Positions 1 through 11,481 of a stretch of 64,000 bases of DNA are shown here, one piece after another. The translations under genes were made by a program, and so were the position numbers. Numbering within the stretch: position 1 is the first letter of the stretch; the number at the start of each line of letters is the position of its first letter. Source of the DNA: Marinobacter oulmenensis (GTDB lineage: Bacteria > Pseudomonadota > Gammaproteobacteria > Pseudomonadales > Oleiphilaceae); assembly GCF_014201735.1 (NCBI RefSeq), contig NZ_JACHFE010000006.1, positions 229,480 to 293,479 of the forward strand. Direction: 5' to 3'. The notes under the pieces were generated by a model. The model was not told where the DNA came from, did not search any database, and saw nothing but the letters and a program-made list of their open reading frames with translations.

Positions 1-579
1 GAATCCGCCAATACCGACAACGCGGGCGACACGCGTACCCGGGAAGGTTCCGAATCGGGCGGCAAGGCGGGTTCGGAGCAGGGGCTCTCTGAAGAAGAAC
101 TCAAGGAGCTGACGGAACTCAAGGCCCGTGACCGTGAGGTCCGTGCCCATGAGGCCGCCCACCAGGCCGTCGGTGGCCAGCACGCAGGGTCCATGTCGTT
201 CACCTACGAGCGGGGCCCGGACGGCAGTCAGTACGCGGTGGGGGGCGAAGTGCCCATTGATGTCTCCCCGGTATCCGGTGATCCCCAGGCCACCATCGAG
301 AAGATGCGCACCGTGCGTGCCGCAGCCATGGCGCCGGCTGAGCCGTCCGCCCAGGATCGAGCCGTGGCCGCTCAGGCCATGCAGACACTGCTTCAGGCCC
401 AGTCGGAACTGTCCACGGAAGACGGGGAAAAAGAGGCTGGCGCACCGGAGGCCGGTGGCTCAGACCCGGCCGGCGACAATGCCGGTCGTTCCCGGGAGGC
501 TGATCAGGCATACCGCGGTGTTGCCGCCATGCAGGGCTATGGCTCGGAATCCATCTCTGCCACCTCTGTTTTTGCCTGA
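1..579 (+). CDS. SprA-related putative zinc metalloprotease, 3' part only
   Basis: The frame is open from the first base of the window, so the true start lies upstream; 192 codons are visible. A charged, low-complexity stretch (about residues 1-35 of the visible part) leads into a conserved block with the zinc-protease motif HEAAH (visible residues 47-51), followed by a segment ending GGEVPIDVSP that is typical of the SprA-related family (PF12118). That family is annotated as having a metalloprotease catalytic domain; its substrate is not established. The C-terminus is Ala/Gln-rich and shows no membrane segment. The gene ends 243 bp before the acyl-CoA dehydrogenase gene, which has its own promoter, so the two are probably not cotranscribed. 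Family assignment is fairly secure; proteolytic activity is inferred. Confidence 0.8.
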   Translation, partial: ESANTDNAGDTRTREGSESGGKAGSEQGLSEEELKELTELKARDREVRAHEAAHQAVGGQHAGSMSFTYERGPDGSQYAVGGEVPIDVSPVSGDPQATIEKMRTVRAAAMAPAEPSAQDRAVAAQAMQTLLQAQSELSTEDGEKEAGAPEAGGSDPAGDNAGRSREADQAYRGVAAMQGYGSESISATSVFA

Positions 580-680
580 GTTCATTCCAATCCTCTGATA
601 TCTGACGATCTGTCTGCCGTAACCTGCTTGCCATGGGGTAATGGCCGACCCAGTCCTGTCTAAAATTTTTTGCGGAACTA

Positions 681-709
681 TTGACAAGTTCACGCTCCGA
701 AACGTATGT
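681..709 (+). promoter_or_regulatory. Predicted sigma-70 promoter of the first acyl-CoA dehydrogenase gene
   Basis: A perfect -35 box TTGACA (681-686) is followed after 17 bases by GTATGT (704-709), a moderate -10 box. It lies 114 bp upstream of the ATG at 823. The -10 box falls inside the PsrA-like operator described next, a layout suited to repression. Confidence 0.55.
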
Positions 710-725
710 TTCAAACAAGCGTTTA
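699..725 (+). promoter_or_regulatory. Two overlapping PsrA-like operators
   Basis: GAAAC-N4-GTTTC (699-712) exactly fits the known PsrA consensus (G/C)AAAC-N2-4-GTTT(G/C). CAAAC-N4-GTTTA (712-725) fits except for its last base; the two share base 712. PsrA is the TetR-type fatty-acid sensor that represses beta-oxidation genes in Pseudomonas and relatives and is released by long-chain acyl compounds. The site covers the -10 box of the promoter for an acyl-CoA dehydrogenase, so repression in the absence of fatty acids is the natural reading. The regulator gene is not in the window. Confidence 0.6.
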
Positions 726-822
726 ATTGATGCGATGATGCAGTGCGTCATTGCCTCCTGAGCAACCCGGGCCAGCGACATACAAGGCGTCTGAGCCCAG
801 CCTGTAAACCGAGGTGAATTTC

Positions 823-2622
823 ATGCCCGAATACAAAGCCCCCCTGCGTGATATCAAGTTTGTCATGAACGAACTGCTCGACAGCGAGCAGCATTACGCC
901 AACCTGGAAGGTGCCGAAGACGCAACACCGGATATGGTGGATGCCATTGTCCAGGAAGGCGCCAAGTTCTGTGAGCAGGTGCTGTCTCCCCTGAACCAGG
1001 TGGGCGATCGCGAGGGCTGTACCCTCAGCGAAGAGGGCGTGAAAACCCCGACTGGTTTCAAGGAAGCCTATCAGCAGTACGTGGAAGGCGGTTGGCCATC
1101 CATGACCGCCGACCCCAACTACGGCGGCCAGGGCCTGCCCCATTCCATCGGCCTGGTGATCAGCGAGATGGTGGGTACCTCCAACTGGTCCTGGGGCATG
1201 TATCCCGGCCTGAGCCATGGTGCCATCAATACCATTGAAGCTCACGGCACTGAAGAGCAGAAGCAGACCTATCTGACCCGCCTGATCAGTGGCGAGTGGA
1301 CCGGCACCATGTGTCTGACCGAGCCACACTGTGGTTCTGACCTGGGCACCCTGCGCAGCAAGGCCGAACCCAACGACGACGGCTCCTACAGCATTACCGG
1401 CACCAAGATCTTCATCTCTGCCGGTGAGCACGATATGGCCGGGAACATTGTGCACATCGTGCTGGCGCGTCTGCCCGGTGCACCGGAAGGCACCAAGGGT
1501 ATTTCCCTGTTTATCGTTCCCAAGAACCTGCCCAATGAGGACGGTTCTGCCGGTGAGCGCAACGCCGTTTCCTGTGGCTCTCTGGAGCACAAGATGGGTA
1601 TCCACGGCAATGCCACCTGTGTGATGAACTTTGATGGCGCCAAGGGCTGGCTGATCGGGCCGGAAAACAAAGGCCTGAACTGCATGTTCACCTTTATGAA
1701 TACCGCCCGGATCGGTACCGCGATCCAGGGGCTGGGCGCCTCCGAGCTTGGCCTGCAGGGTTCCCTGGCCTATGCCAAGGAGCGTCTGGCCATGCGTTCA
1801 CTGAGTGGTCCGAAAAACCCGGATGGCCCCGCTGACCCGATCATCGTTCATCCGGACGTGCGCCGCATGCTGCTGACCCAGAAGTCGGTTGCCGAGGGCG
1901 CCCGTGCCCTGATCTACCTGGCTGGTCAGCAGGTGGATATCGTCCACAGTGGCAAGACTGAAGAAGAGCGCAAGCATGCCGACGCACTGCTGGGCTTCCT
2001 GACTCCGATTGCCAAGGCGTTCCTGACCGAAATCGGTTACGAGTCTGCCAACCTGGGTATGCAGGTCTTTGGCGGTCACGGCTTTATCTCTGAATGGGGC
2101 ATGGAGCAGAACGTTCGCGATGCCCGTATCGGTATGATCTATGAGGGCACCACCGGTATCCAGGCTCTGGACCTTCTGGGCCGGAAAATCCTGATGAGCC
2201 AGGGCGAAGCGCTGAAAGTGTTCACCAAGCAGGTACACCTGTTCTGCAAGGAAAACGCCGAGGACGAACAGCTCAAGGAATTCATCGAGCCGCTGGCCGC
2301 GATCAACAAGGAGTGGGGCGACCTGACCATGAAGATCGGTATGACGGCCATGAAGAACCGCGAAGAAGTGGGTGCAGCCGCAGTGGACTACCTGATGTAC
2401 TCCGGTTACGCGGTCTTTGCCTACCTGTGGGCCCGCATGGCCAAGGTTGCGCAGCAGAAGATGGAAGAGGGCACCTCCGAGGAGATGTTCTACAACGCCA
2501 AGATCCAGACCGCGCGCTTCTACTTCAAGCGTATGCTGCCGCGCACCCGTGGCCACGCAGAAGCCATGCTGGCTGGCGCTGACAGCCTGCTGGACATGCC
2601 TGAAGACGCCTTCATCATCTAA
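823..2622 (+). CDS. Acyl-CoA dehydrogenase (FadE-like, about 600 aa type)
   Basis: FAD-dependent acyl-CoA dehydrogenase of 599 residues for the first step of beta-oxidation (acyl-CoA to trans-2-enoyl-CoA). The order is the short N-terminal module typical of this long class (PEYKAPLRD...), the alpha-helical N domain, the central beta domain with the LTEPHCGSDLG signature, the C-terminal helical domain and the extra C-terminal extension. The catalytic base is probably Glu441 in IYEGTTG. It resembles the FadE1/FadE2-type enzymes of Pseudomonas. I chose ATG 823 over GTG 814 because GAGGTG (811-816) is then a well-placed ribosome binding site and homologues begin MPEYKAP. A fatty-acid operator and promoter lie upstream and a terminator follows, so it is probably monocistronic. 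Chain-length specificity cannot be read from the sequence. Confidence 0.93.
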   Translation: MPEYKAPLRDIKFVMNELLDSEQHYANLEGAEDATPDMVDAIVQEGAKFCEQVLSPLNQVGDREGCTLSEEGVKTPTGFKEAYQQYVEGGWPSMTADPNYGGQGLPHSIGLVISEMVGTSNWSWGMYPGLSHGAINTIEAHGTEEQKQTYLTRLISGEWTGTMCLTEPHCGSDLGTLRSKAEPNDDGSYSITGTKIFISAGEHDMAGNIVHIVLARLPGAPEGTKGISLFIVPKNLPNEDGSAGERNAVSCGSLEHKMGIHGNATCVMNFDGAKGWLIGPENKGLNCMFTFMNTARIGTAIQGLGASELGLQGSLAYAKERLAMRSLSGPKNPDGPADPIIVHPDVRRMLLTQKSVAEGARALIYLAGQQVDIVHSGKTEEERKHADALLGFLTPIAKAFLTEIGYESANLGMQVFGGHGFISEWGMEQNVRDARIGMIYEGTTGIQALDLLGRKILMSQGEALKVFTKQVHLFCKENAEDEQLKEFIEPLAAINKEWGDLTMKIGMTAMKNREEVGAAAVDYLMYSGYAVFAYLWARMAKVAQQKMEEGTSEEMFYNAKIQTARFYFKRMLPRTRGHAEAMLAGADSLLDMPEDAFII

Positions 2623-2646
2623 GGGCGCTTCTGCATCCGGCAAACA

Positions 2647-2680
2647 AAAGCCCGTTCTCTACCCGGAGGCGGGCTTTTTT
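2647..2680 (+). terminator. Rho-independent terminator after the first acyl-CoA dehydrogenase
   Basis: A 7-bp stem AAGCCCG/CGGGCTT (2648-2654 with 2670-2676) with a 15-nt loop is followed by a run of six T. It lies 25 bp past the stop codon and separates the two dehydrogenase genes into different transcripts. Confidence 0.8.
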
Positions 2681-2835
2681 CATGAGTTGGGCCGCCATTT
2701 TGCGATAGAATGGCTCACCAAAAGATAACAACACAGTTCCGGACACATAGCCGAGCGGGTATGGGCGATTCTCCGGCCAAGCATGAGCCTGGCCCGTAAC
2801 CCGTAGTGACTGACTGAATTTCTGGAGAGTTTTAC

Positions 2836-4626
2836 ATGGCTGATTATCAGGCACCCCTTCGTGACATGCGGTTTGTGCTGAATGAGGTCTTCGATGCCCC
2901 ATCCCTGTGGGCATCCCTGCCCAAGGTTGCGGAAAACGTGGACCCGGACACCGCCGACGCCATCCTGGAAGAAGCCGGCAAGATCACCACCGGCGTGCTG
3001 GCGCCCCTGAACCGGGAAGCCGACGAACAGGGCTGCAAGTGGAATGACGGTGAGGTGACCACCCCCGAAGGCTTCCGCGAGGCCTATGAAACCATCACTG
3101 AAGGCGGCTGGAACGGTCTGGGTGGTAACCCGGAGTTTGGCGGCATGGGCATGCCGAAAACGCTGGTCGCCCAGTTTGAAGAGATGATGCAGGGCGCCAA
3201 TATGTCATTTGGCCTGGCACCGATGCTGACCGCCGGTGCCTGTCTGGCCCTGGATGCCCACGGCAGCCAGGAGCTCAAGGAAAAGTATCTGCCGAACATG
3301 TACTCCGGAGTCTGGTCCGGTGCCATGGACCTGACCGAGCCCCACGCCGGTACCGACCTTGGCATCATCCGCACCAAGGCCCAGCCCAATGACGATGGCT
3401 CCTTCGATGTGACCGGTACCAAGATCTTCATCACCTGGGGCGAGCACGACATGGCGGAGAACATTATCCACCTGGTGCTGGCCAAACTGCCGGACGCTCC
3501 CAAGGGACCGAAGGGGATTTCCCTGTTCCTGGTGCCGAAGTTCCTGGTCAATGACGATGGCTCACTGGGTGAGCGTAACAGTCTGGCCTGCGGTTCCATC
3601 GAGAAGAAAATGGGCATCAAGGCCTCGGCGACCTGTGTGATGAACTTCGACGGCGCCAAGGGTTGGCTCGTTGGGGAGGAAAACAAGGGCCTGGCCGCCA
3701 TGTTCACCATGATGAACTACGAGCGTCTGGGTGTGGGCATCCAGGGCCTGGGGGCTGCAGAAGCGTCCCTGCAGAGCGCCCGTGAATACGCCAATGAACG
3801 TATCCAGAGTCGCTCTCCCAACGGCGCCCAGCAGCCCGAGAAAGCGGCGGACCCGATCATTGTCCACCCGGATGTACGCCGGATGCTGATGACCATGAAG
3901 GGCTTCGTGGAGGGCGGTCGCGCCTTCTCGACCTATGTGGCGCAATGGCTCGACATCGCCAAGTACGCCGAAGACGATGAGCAGCGCAAACACGCCGAAG
4001 GCATGGTCGCCCTGCTGACGCCCGTAGCCAAGGCCTTCCTGACGGACCGGGGCCTGGATACCACCATCATCGGGCAGCAGGTTTTCGGTGGCCACGGCTT
4101 TATCCGTGAATGGGGCCAGGAGCAACTGGTCCGCGACTGTCGGATTACCCAGATCTATGAGGGCACCAATGGCATCCAGGCCATGGACCTGATGGGCCGC
4201 AAGGTGGTCGGCAGCCAGGGTAAGCTCTACGAGCTGTTTGCTGAGGATATGGCCGCGTTCATCGAGGCCAACAGTGGTGATCAGGCCCTGGCTCCGTACC
4301 TGGAGCCTCTGGCGGCCTCACTGGAGCGCCTGTCGGATGTCTCCGAGCAGGTGATCAAGCAGGCCGGTGATAACCCGGCGGCCATTGGTGCCGCTGCGGT
4401 GGACTACCTGGACCTGTTCGGTTACACCGCGCTGGCCTACATGTGGGCGAAGATCGCCAAGGCTGCGGCACCCAAGGCTGAAGGCGATACCTCCGGATTC
4501 TACACCGGCAAGCTGAAGGCCGCCCGGTTCTACTTTGACCGGCTGTTGCCGAGGACGGTGGCGCTTGCTGAAGGTATCCGCAGCGGTGGGGACGCCATGA
4601 TGGCGCCGACGGCTGAGGAGATCTGA
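2836..4626 (+). CDS. Acyl-CoA dehydrogenase, tandem paralogue
   Basis: A second FAD-dependent acyl-CoA dehydrogenase, 596 residues, aligning with its upstream neighbour along the whole length: the N-terminal ADYQAPLRDMRFVLNE module, LTEPHAGTDLG in the middle, and catalytic Glu442 in IYEGTNG. GGAGAG sits 8 bases before the ATG at 2836. The two proteins are clearly paralogous but diverged, so they probably split the chain-length range, as FadE1 and FadE2 do in Pseudomonas. Unlike the first gene, no PsrA-like site is visible in the 213-bp gap upstream, and a terminator separates them, so the pair may be controlled differently. Strong terminator follows. Confidence 0.93.
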   Translation: MADYQAPLRDMRFVLNEVFDAPSLWASLPKVAENVDPDTADAILEEAGKITTGVLAPLNREADEQGCKWNDGEVTTPEGFREAYETITEGGWNGLGGNPEFGGMGMPKTLVAQFEEMMQGANMSFGLAPMLTAGACLALDAHGSQELKEKYLPNMYSGVWSGAMDLTEPHAGTDLGIIRTKAQPNDDGSFDVTGTKIFITWGEHDMAENIIHLVLAKLPDAPKGPKGISLFLVPKFLVNDDGSLGERNSLACGSIEKKMGIKASATCVMNFDGAKGWLVGEENKGLAAMFTMMNYERLGVGIQGLGAAEASLQSAREYANERIQSRSPNGAQQPEKAADPIIVHPDVRRMLMTMKGFVEGGRAFSTYVAQWLDIAKYAEDDEQRKHAEGMVALLTPVAKAFLTDRGLDTTIIGQQVFGGHGFIREWGQEQLVRDCRITQIYEGTNGIQAMDLMGRKVVGSQGKLYELFAEDMAAFIEANSGDQALAPYLEPLAASLERLSDVSEQVIKQAGDNPAAIGAAAVDYLDLFGYTALAYMWAKIAKAAAPKAEGDTSGFYTGKLKAARFYFDRLLPRTVALAEGIRSGGDAMMAPTAEEI

Positions 4627-4640
4627 GTCAGTCTCCAAAC

Positions 4641-4671
4641 AAAAAAGCAGGCCTCGCGGCCTGCTTTTTTT
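4641..4671. terminator. Bidirectional Rho-independent terminator
   Basis: A perfect 7-bp stem GCAGGCC/GGCCTGC (4647-4653, 4658-4664) with a 4-nt loop is flanked by six A on the left and seven T on the right. It can therefore stop the acyl-CoA dehydrogenase transcript on the plus strand and the small gene at 4717-4980 on the minus strand, two convergent genes. Confidence 0.88.
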
Positions 4672-4716
4672 ATGCCCGGATGGGAAGCATCCGCCACCCG
4701 GTTGCCTGGTCCCGGC

Positions 4717-4980
4717 TCAATCCAGTTTCTTGCGAATGTTCTGGTAACCGGTTTTCAGATCTTCACCCAGCTTGCGCGCAGTTTCCCTGGCCTCATGGCC
4801 GGCGTCCTGAGTGCCATGGAGGATGTGGTCCATCTTGTTGCGGAAGCGTTCCCAGTCCTTTTCCAGATCTTCCCATTCATCCTTTACGTCTTCCCGGGCC
4901 AAGTGCATCTGAACCCTGGCTTCATCCCGGTACTGTTTGACCTTTTCAGACAGCTTGTTGAACTCGTCTTGCATGCTCAT
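4717..4980 (-). CDS. Small charged coiled-coil protein, function unknown
   Basis: 87 residues, very rich in Lys, Arg, Glu and Asp, with heptad-like spacing over most of its length and no signal peptide or membrane segment. It begins MSMQDEFNKLSEKVKQ and should fold as one or two long amphipathic helices. AGGGAGG precedes the start codon by about 7 bases on the minus strand, so expression is likely. The pattern recalls small cytosolic proteins found in Pseudomonas and Marinobacter without a known role. It lies alone between the acyl-CoA dehydrogenase terminator and holA (60 bp upstream), on the same strand as holA. No function is claimed. Confidence 0.75.
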   Translation of the reverse strand: MSMQDEFNKLSEKVKQYRDEARVQMHLAREDVKDEWEDLEKDWERFRNKMDHILHGTQDAGHEARETARKLGEDLKTGYQNIRKKLD

Positions 4981-5040
4981 GAATAGCTTCCCTCCCTGAT
5001 GAGTGTATGCCTCTACAATGCGCTCTAAGCCGAAAAAGTG

Positions 5041-6051
5041 TCAAGAACCTTTGCTGGCCAGTAATGTCGCCATATCCCGGAGGTGGTGCCAGGGCGTCAG
5101 ATCATCAAAGCCCTTGGCGGACCGGTCGGTCTGGCTGCAAAGAGCCAGCGCCTGATGCAGTTGGGCTGTGCCCAGGCGGGAGGCTGCCTGCCGGATGGCC
5201 GAGGCTCGCCGGGGCTGGAAAACGCCTTTCTTCTTCAGGAAGCCGGACGGGTTATCTCCCGGTTGCACGGTATAGCGTAATTCCAGGATCAGGTTGAGAT
5301 CGCGGGTGAGTACGCTGAGCAGTCCCAGGGGGTTCTCGCCCTCCTGACGCAGTATGCCGATCATCTTGCTGGCATGGGCGGCACGACCGGACAGCAGTTC
5401 GGTGACCAGCTCGAAGCCGTTGAACCGGGCGCTGTCCTGCACCGCCTGCTCCACGGTCTCCTCATCAATGGTGCTGCCGTCGGTCAGCAGGGATAAACGG
5501 TCCAGCTCCTGGCTCGCTGCCAGCAGGTTCCCTTCCAGTCGCTCCGCCAGCATCATCAGGGCGCCCCGGGTAATGTTCAGGCCCTGGTTGCTGGCCCGCT
5601 GCTGCAGCCAGCCGGGAAACTTCTCCGGGTCCACCGGCCAGACCGGCACATGCACCCCGTGATTCTGGAGTTCCTTGTACCATTTGCGCTTGGTTTCGGC
5701 CGCGTCCAGCCGGGCGCTGATGATCAGCAGGACGACGTCTTCCGGTGGTGCCTGCAGTACCTGCTCCAGGACTTTACGGCCATCGCCAAGCTTGCCGGTA
5801 GGCAGGTGGATCTCGATCCGGCGCTTTTCCGCGAACAGCGACATGGCGTTGCACTCGTCGGCGACGGAATTCCAGTCCAGTTGATGATCGGCGTGGAAGG
5901 TCAGGCGGTCCAGGTAACCGGCATCCCGGGCTGCAGCGCGGATATGGTCACAGCATTCCTGTACCAGCAGCGGTTCATCACCCGAAACCAGGTAAACCGA
6001 CGCCAGGCCTTTCTTGAGTTGCTGGGGAAGCTGGCCGGGCTGGGTCTTCAT
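5041..6051 (-). CDS. holA: DNA polymerase III subunit delta
   Basis: 336 residues, the normal size for HolA, the clamp-loader subunit that opens the beta sliding clamp. The N-terminal SVYLVSGDEPLLVQE motif is the family signature of the degenerate AAA+ fold; the C-terminal helical collar domain follows. Gene order leuS-lptE-holA on the minus strand is the usual one in gammaproteobacteria. The ATG at 6051 lies 2 bp past the lptE stop (6056-6054), so translation is probably coupled. Confidence 0.95.
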   Translation of the reverse strand: MKTQPGQLPQQLKKGLASVYLVSGDEPLLVQECCDHIRAAARDAGYLDRLTFHADHQLDWNSVADECNAMSLFAEKRRIEIHLPTGKLGDGRKVLEQVLQAPPEDVVLLIISARLDAAETKRKWYKELQNHGVHVPVWPVDPEKFPGWLQQRASNQGLNITRGALMMLAERLEGNLLAASQELDRLSLLTDGSTIDEETVEQAVQDSARFNGFELVTELLSGRAAHASKMIGILRQEGENPLGLLSVLTRDLNLILELRYTVQPGDNPSGFLKKKGVFQPRRASAIRQAASRLGTAQLHQALALCSQTDRSAKGFDDLTPWHHLRDMATLLASKGS

Positions 6052-6053
6052 GG

Positions 6054-6623
6054 TTAATCCGCCGTGTTCTGGCTGGCCCGGTATTCGGTGATGATGGCGT
6101 CGATACGCTCCCGGGTCATGGGAGCCAGGCGGAATATCACCTGTTGCGCCATCCGGTCACTCAACTGGCGACGGACTTCTTCCTGTTCGCGCTGTTTGGC
6201 CAGCACATTGTCTTCATCGTAGCGGTAGCTCTCGCTGGCGCTCAGTTCCGAAGAGGCAATCAGAGGAATCTCATCGGTAGTGAACAATGTCAGCTGGACC
6301 GCGTGGCGCAGGACGTATTCCGCAGCAGCGGCGTCACTGGTGATGGCCGACGCCCGGCGGTCCTCCCGGTAATCCCGGAGGCGGACGACAAAGTCCGCCT
6401 CGGATTCGGGAGCGAGGGTGACTCCGCCCAGGCTGAGCTGTTCCCGCACAGACCGGCAGAAGTTGCCGGGCATGGCTTCCGGGCAGTCCACCGCCAGAGG
6501 TTGCAGCGCCGCCGGCACCGGCGAGGTCCCCCTGAGCTGGAATCCACAGCCGGCGATAACCGCGGCCAGACCCAGCAGAGCGGCTTTCGGGAGCAGGGTG
6601 TTCAGGGCAGGGCGATGAGACAT
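6054..6623 (-). CDS. lptE: LPS-assembly lipoprotein LptE
   Basis: 189 residues from ATG 6623. A signal peptide ends in the lipobox VIAGC, with Cys26 as the lipidated residue, followed by GFQLRG, which is typical of LptE (formerly RlpB). LptE plugs the LptD barrel in the outer membrane and is needed for its assembly and for the last step of LPS export; lptA, lptB and lptC are elsewhere in this window. The frame is open 14 codons further upstream, but that extension would run into the leuS coding region and place the lipobox too far in. The start lies one base past the leuS stop codon, so translation is coupled. Confidence 0.93.
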   Translation of the reverse strand: MSHRPALNTLLPKAALLGLAAVIAGCGFQLRGTSPVPAALQPLAVDCPEAMPGNFCRSVREQLSLGGVTLAPESEADFVVRLRDYREDRRASAITSDAAAAEYVLRHAVQLTLFTTDEIPLIASSELSASESYRYDEDNVLAKQREQEEVRRQLSDRMAQQVIFRLAPMTRERIDAIITEYRASQNTAD

Positions 6624-6624
6624 A

Positions 6625-9237
<2,613 letters not shown>

Positions 9238-9293
9238 TCAAAATGAAATTCGAAGGGGCCGAACATTCTAACGCACAGCGGGCGTAACAGGTA

Positions 9294-9323
9294 GTCTGCC
9301 AAGGCCGCCAACTTGTGGCAGAC
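9294..9323. promoter_or_regulatory. Inverted repeat between leuS and the zinc-ribbon gene
   Basis: GTCTGCCA (9294-9301) and TGGCAGAC (9316-9323) form a perfect 8-bp inverted repeat around a 14-nt spacer in the 165-bp gap between divergent genes. It could be an operator or a leader hairpin; nothing else supports either reading. Confidence 0.25.
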
Positions 9324-9384
9324 TTGTCCTTATGGGGTCCGGGTTGTATCGCGGCCCCACCAGTTCGCAAGCAGAGGATGTGCC

Positions 9385-9933
9385 ATGAACGAATCAGAAC
9401 GCAGTCACCTGTCAGGAAAAGCCCTGGAGGCCTACGACCGGATGCTTGAAAGGGTCCAAGGGCGGTTGAAACAGATGCAGGAAACCTCGCTGCAGACCCT
9501 GGAGGATGAGGTTCAGCAGGCGGTCGAGTTCGAGTATGAACTGGAGGAATTGACCCGCGAGGAGGCGGACCTCCTTGGTGCCTACCTCCAGCGGGATCTG
9601 GAGCATCTGCTGCACTTTGTCGAGGAGACCGGCGAAGGACTGCGGGAGTGGCTGCAACTGGATCTGTCACTGCTGGAGAACACCCTGGCCGACCGCCTGT
9701 TATCGGTGGCTGACCAGACCCTGGTGGATACTCTGGAACTCAAGCAGAAACTGGAAAACGACGATGCCGGCCACTACATCTCCGGCGAGGTGGCGACAGC
9801 CGGCATGTTCCGCTGCATGAACTGCAGTCACATGGTCTGCCTGACCCGTACCAGTCACCTGCACCCCTGCGACGCCTGTGGTTCCCATTACTTCGAGCGG
9901 GTGACCAGCCACTGGCCTCCGAAGGAGGCGTGA
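9385..9933 (+). CDS. ybeL: YbeL-like zinc-ribbon protein (DUF1451)
   Basis: 182 residues. Residues 1-130 are largely charged helix; a C-terminal four-cysteine zinc ribbon has CMNC (Cys144, Cys147) and CDAC (Cys162, Cys165). This is the arrangement of the E. coli YbeL family, found next to leuS in many gammaproteobacteria as here. No function is established. I start at ATG 9385, which has GAGGA seven bases upstream; a longer frame opening at 9313 has no such site. The stop codon (9931-9933) directly abuts that of lnt (9934-9936) on the other strand, with no base between. Confidence 0.88.
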   Translation: MNESERSHLSGKALEAYDRMLERVQGRLKQMQETSLQTLEDEVQQAVEFEYELEELTREEADLLGAYLQRDLEHLLHFVEETGEGLREWLQLDLSLLENTLADRLLSVADQTLVDTLELKQKLENDDAGHYISGEVATAGMFRCMNCSHMVCLTRTSHLHPCDACGSHYFERVTSHWPPKEA

Positions 9934-11481
9934 TCAGTTCCTGGGGATCACCCGTTCACGGACGAACACCACCAGGATGATTGCCAGTGTCAGCACCGGC
10001 CAGGAGCCGGTCTGCATGTAAGGGGTGCTGCCACTGGCGGAGTAGGCTTCGCCAGTGAGCACCGCCCGCTCAAACTGCGGGATACGGTCGCGGATTCTGC
10101 CCCGGTTATCGATAATGGCGGTAACCCCGTTGTTGGTCGCCCGCAGCATGTAGCGGCCGGTTTCCAGCGCGCGCATGCGTGCCATCTGGAGATGCTGAAG
10201 CGGCCCGATGGAATCGCCAAACCAGGCATCGTTGCTGACCGTCAAAAGCAGCCCGGCGTCCCGGGCGTTGAAGGCAACGAAGTCCGGGTAAGTCACTTCG
10301 TAACAGATGTAAGGCATGACCCTGGTGCCATTGGCCTGCAGCGGAGACTGGTATTCCGGACCCGGCGTGAAGTTACTCATGGGCAGGTCGAAAAAGCCGA
10401 TGATCCCCCGGAGTACCCCGGCCATGGGCACGTACTCGCCAAAGGGCACCAGTTTCTGCTTGTGGTACATACCCTTGCCGTTGCCGGTGGCCATGATGCT
10501 GTTATGGAAGGTGTAGTCCTCCACGTCTGCGCTGTAGCCATACCAGGGGATGCCGGTAATCAGCGTGCTCTGCTCACCCAACTGACTGTTGATGTAATGG
10601 ATCAGTTCGCCCGCCTGATCCTGGGGCACCGGGATGGCGGTCTCCGGCCAGAGCACCAGATCTTTCTGCCAGTGGTCGCGGCTGAGCTCCAGATAGGTGG
10701 TCATCTGCTTGCGCTGGAATTCCGGGTCCCACTTGATCTGCTGGGGAATATTGCCCTGAACCGCGGCAACCGAGACCGGTTCTTCGTCAAGCTGCGTCCA
10801 GGAAACCTGATGCAGTATGGGGGCGACGATCCATGGCAACAGACCTGCCATCAGTGTCAGACCGGCATAACGGCGATGCCCTGTCAGAAGAAGCCAGGCA
10901 ATGGCGTAGGCGGCCACGCCGGTCAGGGTGATCATGAAGGTGACGCCATGCACACCGAGTACCGGTGCCAGACCGGCCAGCGGGCCATCGGTATGGGCAG
11001 TGCCCAGGTAGAGCCAGGGGAAACCGGTCAACAGCCAGTTGCGTAACCAGTCACCCAGTACCCAGATAGCGGGAAACAGGAGCAGCCTGCGGATCGCGTT
11101 CTGCTTTGCCAGTTTGCCCCAGAACCAGAAGGCCAGGCCATGGAACAGGGCGACACCGGCAATGAACAGGGCCATCAGTACTACGGCGACGGCAGTGCCG
11201 GTATTGCCGTGTTCGCTGATGCTGATGTAAATCCAGCTGACGCCGGAGGCGAACAGCCCCACGCCCACCAGCCAGCCTGAACGGAACAGAGCCGTCGGGC
11301 GCTGGTGAACGGTGACCAGCAGGATCAGGGCAATGGAGGCGGGCCCCAGCCACCAGAGATTGAACGGTGTCAGGGTCAGGGTCTGCAGGGCACCGGCGAC
11401 GACCAGCACGGCCGCACCGAACCACGGGTTATTGAAAAACGGCAGATTCAGAGGGTGCCTGGGGTGGGGCTCATGACTCAC
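9934..11481 (-). CDS. lnt: Apolipoprotein N-acyltransferase
   Basis: 515 residues: an N-terminal half of several hydrophobic membrane segments and a C-terminal periplasmic nitrilase-type domain. The catalytic triad is recognisable as Glu in LVLWPETAIP, Lys in YHKQKLVPFGEY and Cys in YICYEVTYPD. Lnt adds the third acyl chain to lipoproteins in the inner membrane, a step needed for outer-membrane lipoproteins such as LptE to be released by Lol. The start is GTG 11481, overlapping the corC stop by 11 bases. It is the last gene of the block miaB-phoH-ybeY-corC-lnt. Confidence 0.95.
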   Translation of the reverse strand: MSHEPHPRHPLNLPFFNNPWFGAAVLVVAGALQTLTLTPFNLWWLGPASIALILLVTVHQRPTALFRSGWLVGVGLFASGVSWIYISISEHGNTGTAVAVVLMALFIAGVALFHGLAFWFWGKLAKQNAIRRLLLFPAIWVLGDWLRNWLLTGFPWLYLGTAHTDGPLAGLAPVLGVHGVTFMITLTGVAAYAIAWLLLTGHRRYAGLTLMAGLLPWIVAPILHQVSWTQLDEEPVSVAAVQGNIPQQIKWDPEFQRKQMTTYLELSRDHWQKDLVLWPETAIPVPQDQAGELIHYINSQLGEQSTLITGIPWYGYSADVEDYTFHNSIMATGNGKGMYHKQKLVPFGEYVPMAGVLRGIIGFFDLPMSNFTPGPEYQSPLQANGTRVMPYICYEVTYPDFVAFNARDAGLLLTVSNDAWFGDSIGPLQHLQMARMRALETGRYMLRATNNGVTAIIDNRGRIRDRIPQFERAVLTGEAYSASGSTPYMQTGSWPVLTLAIILVVFVRERVIPRN

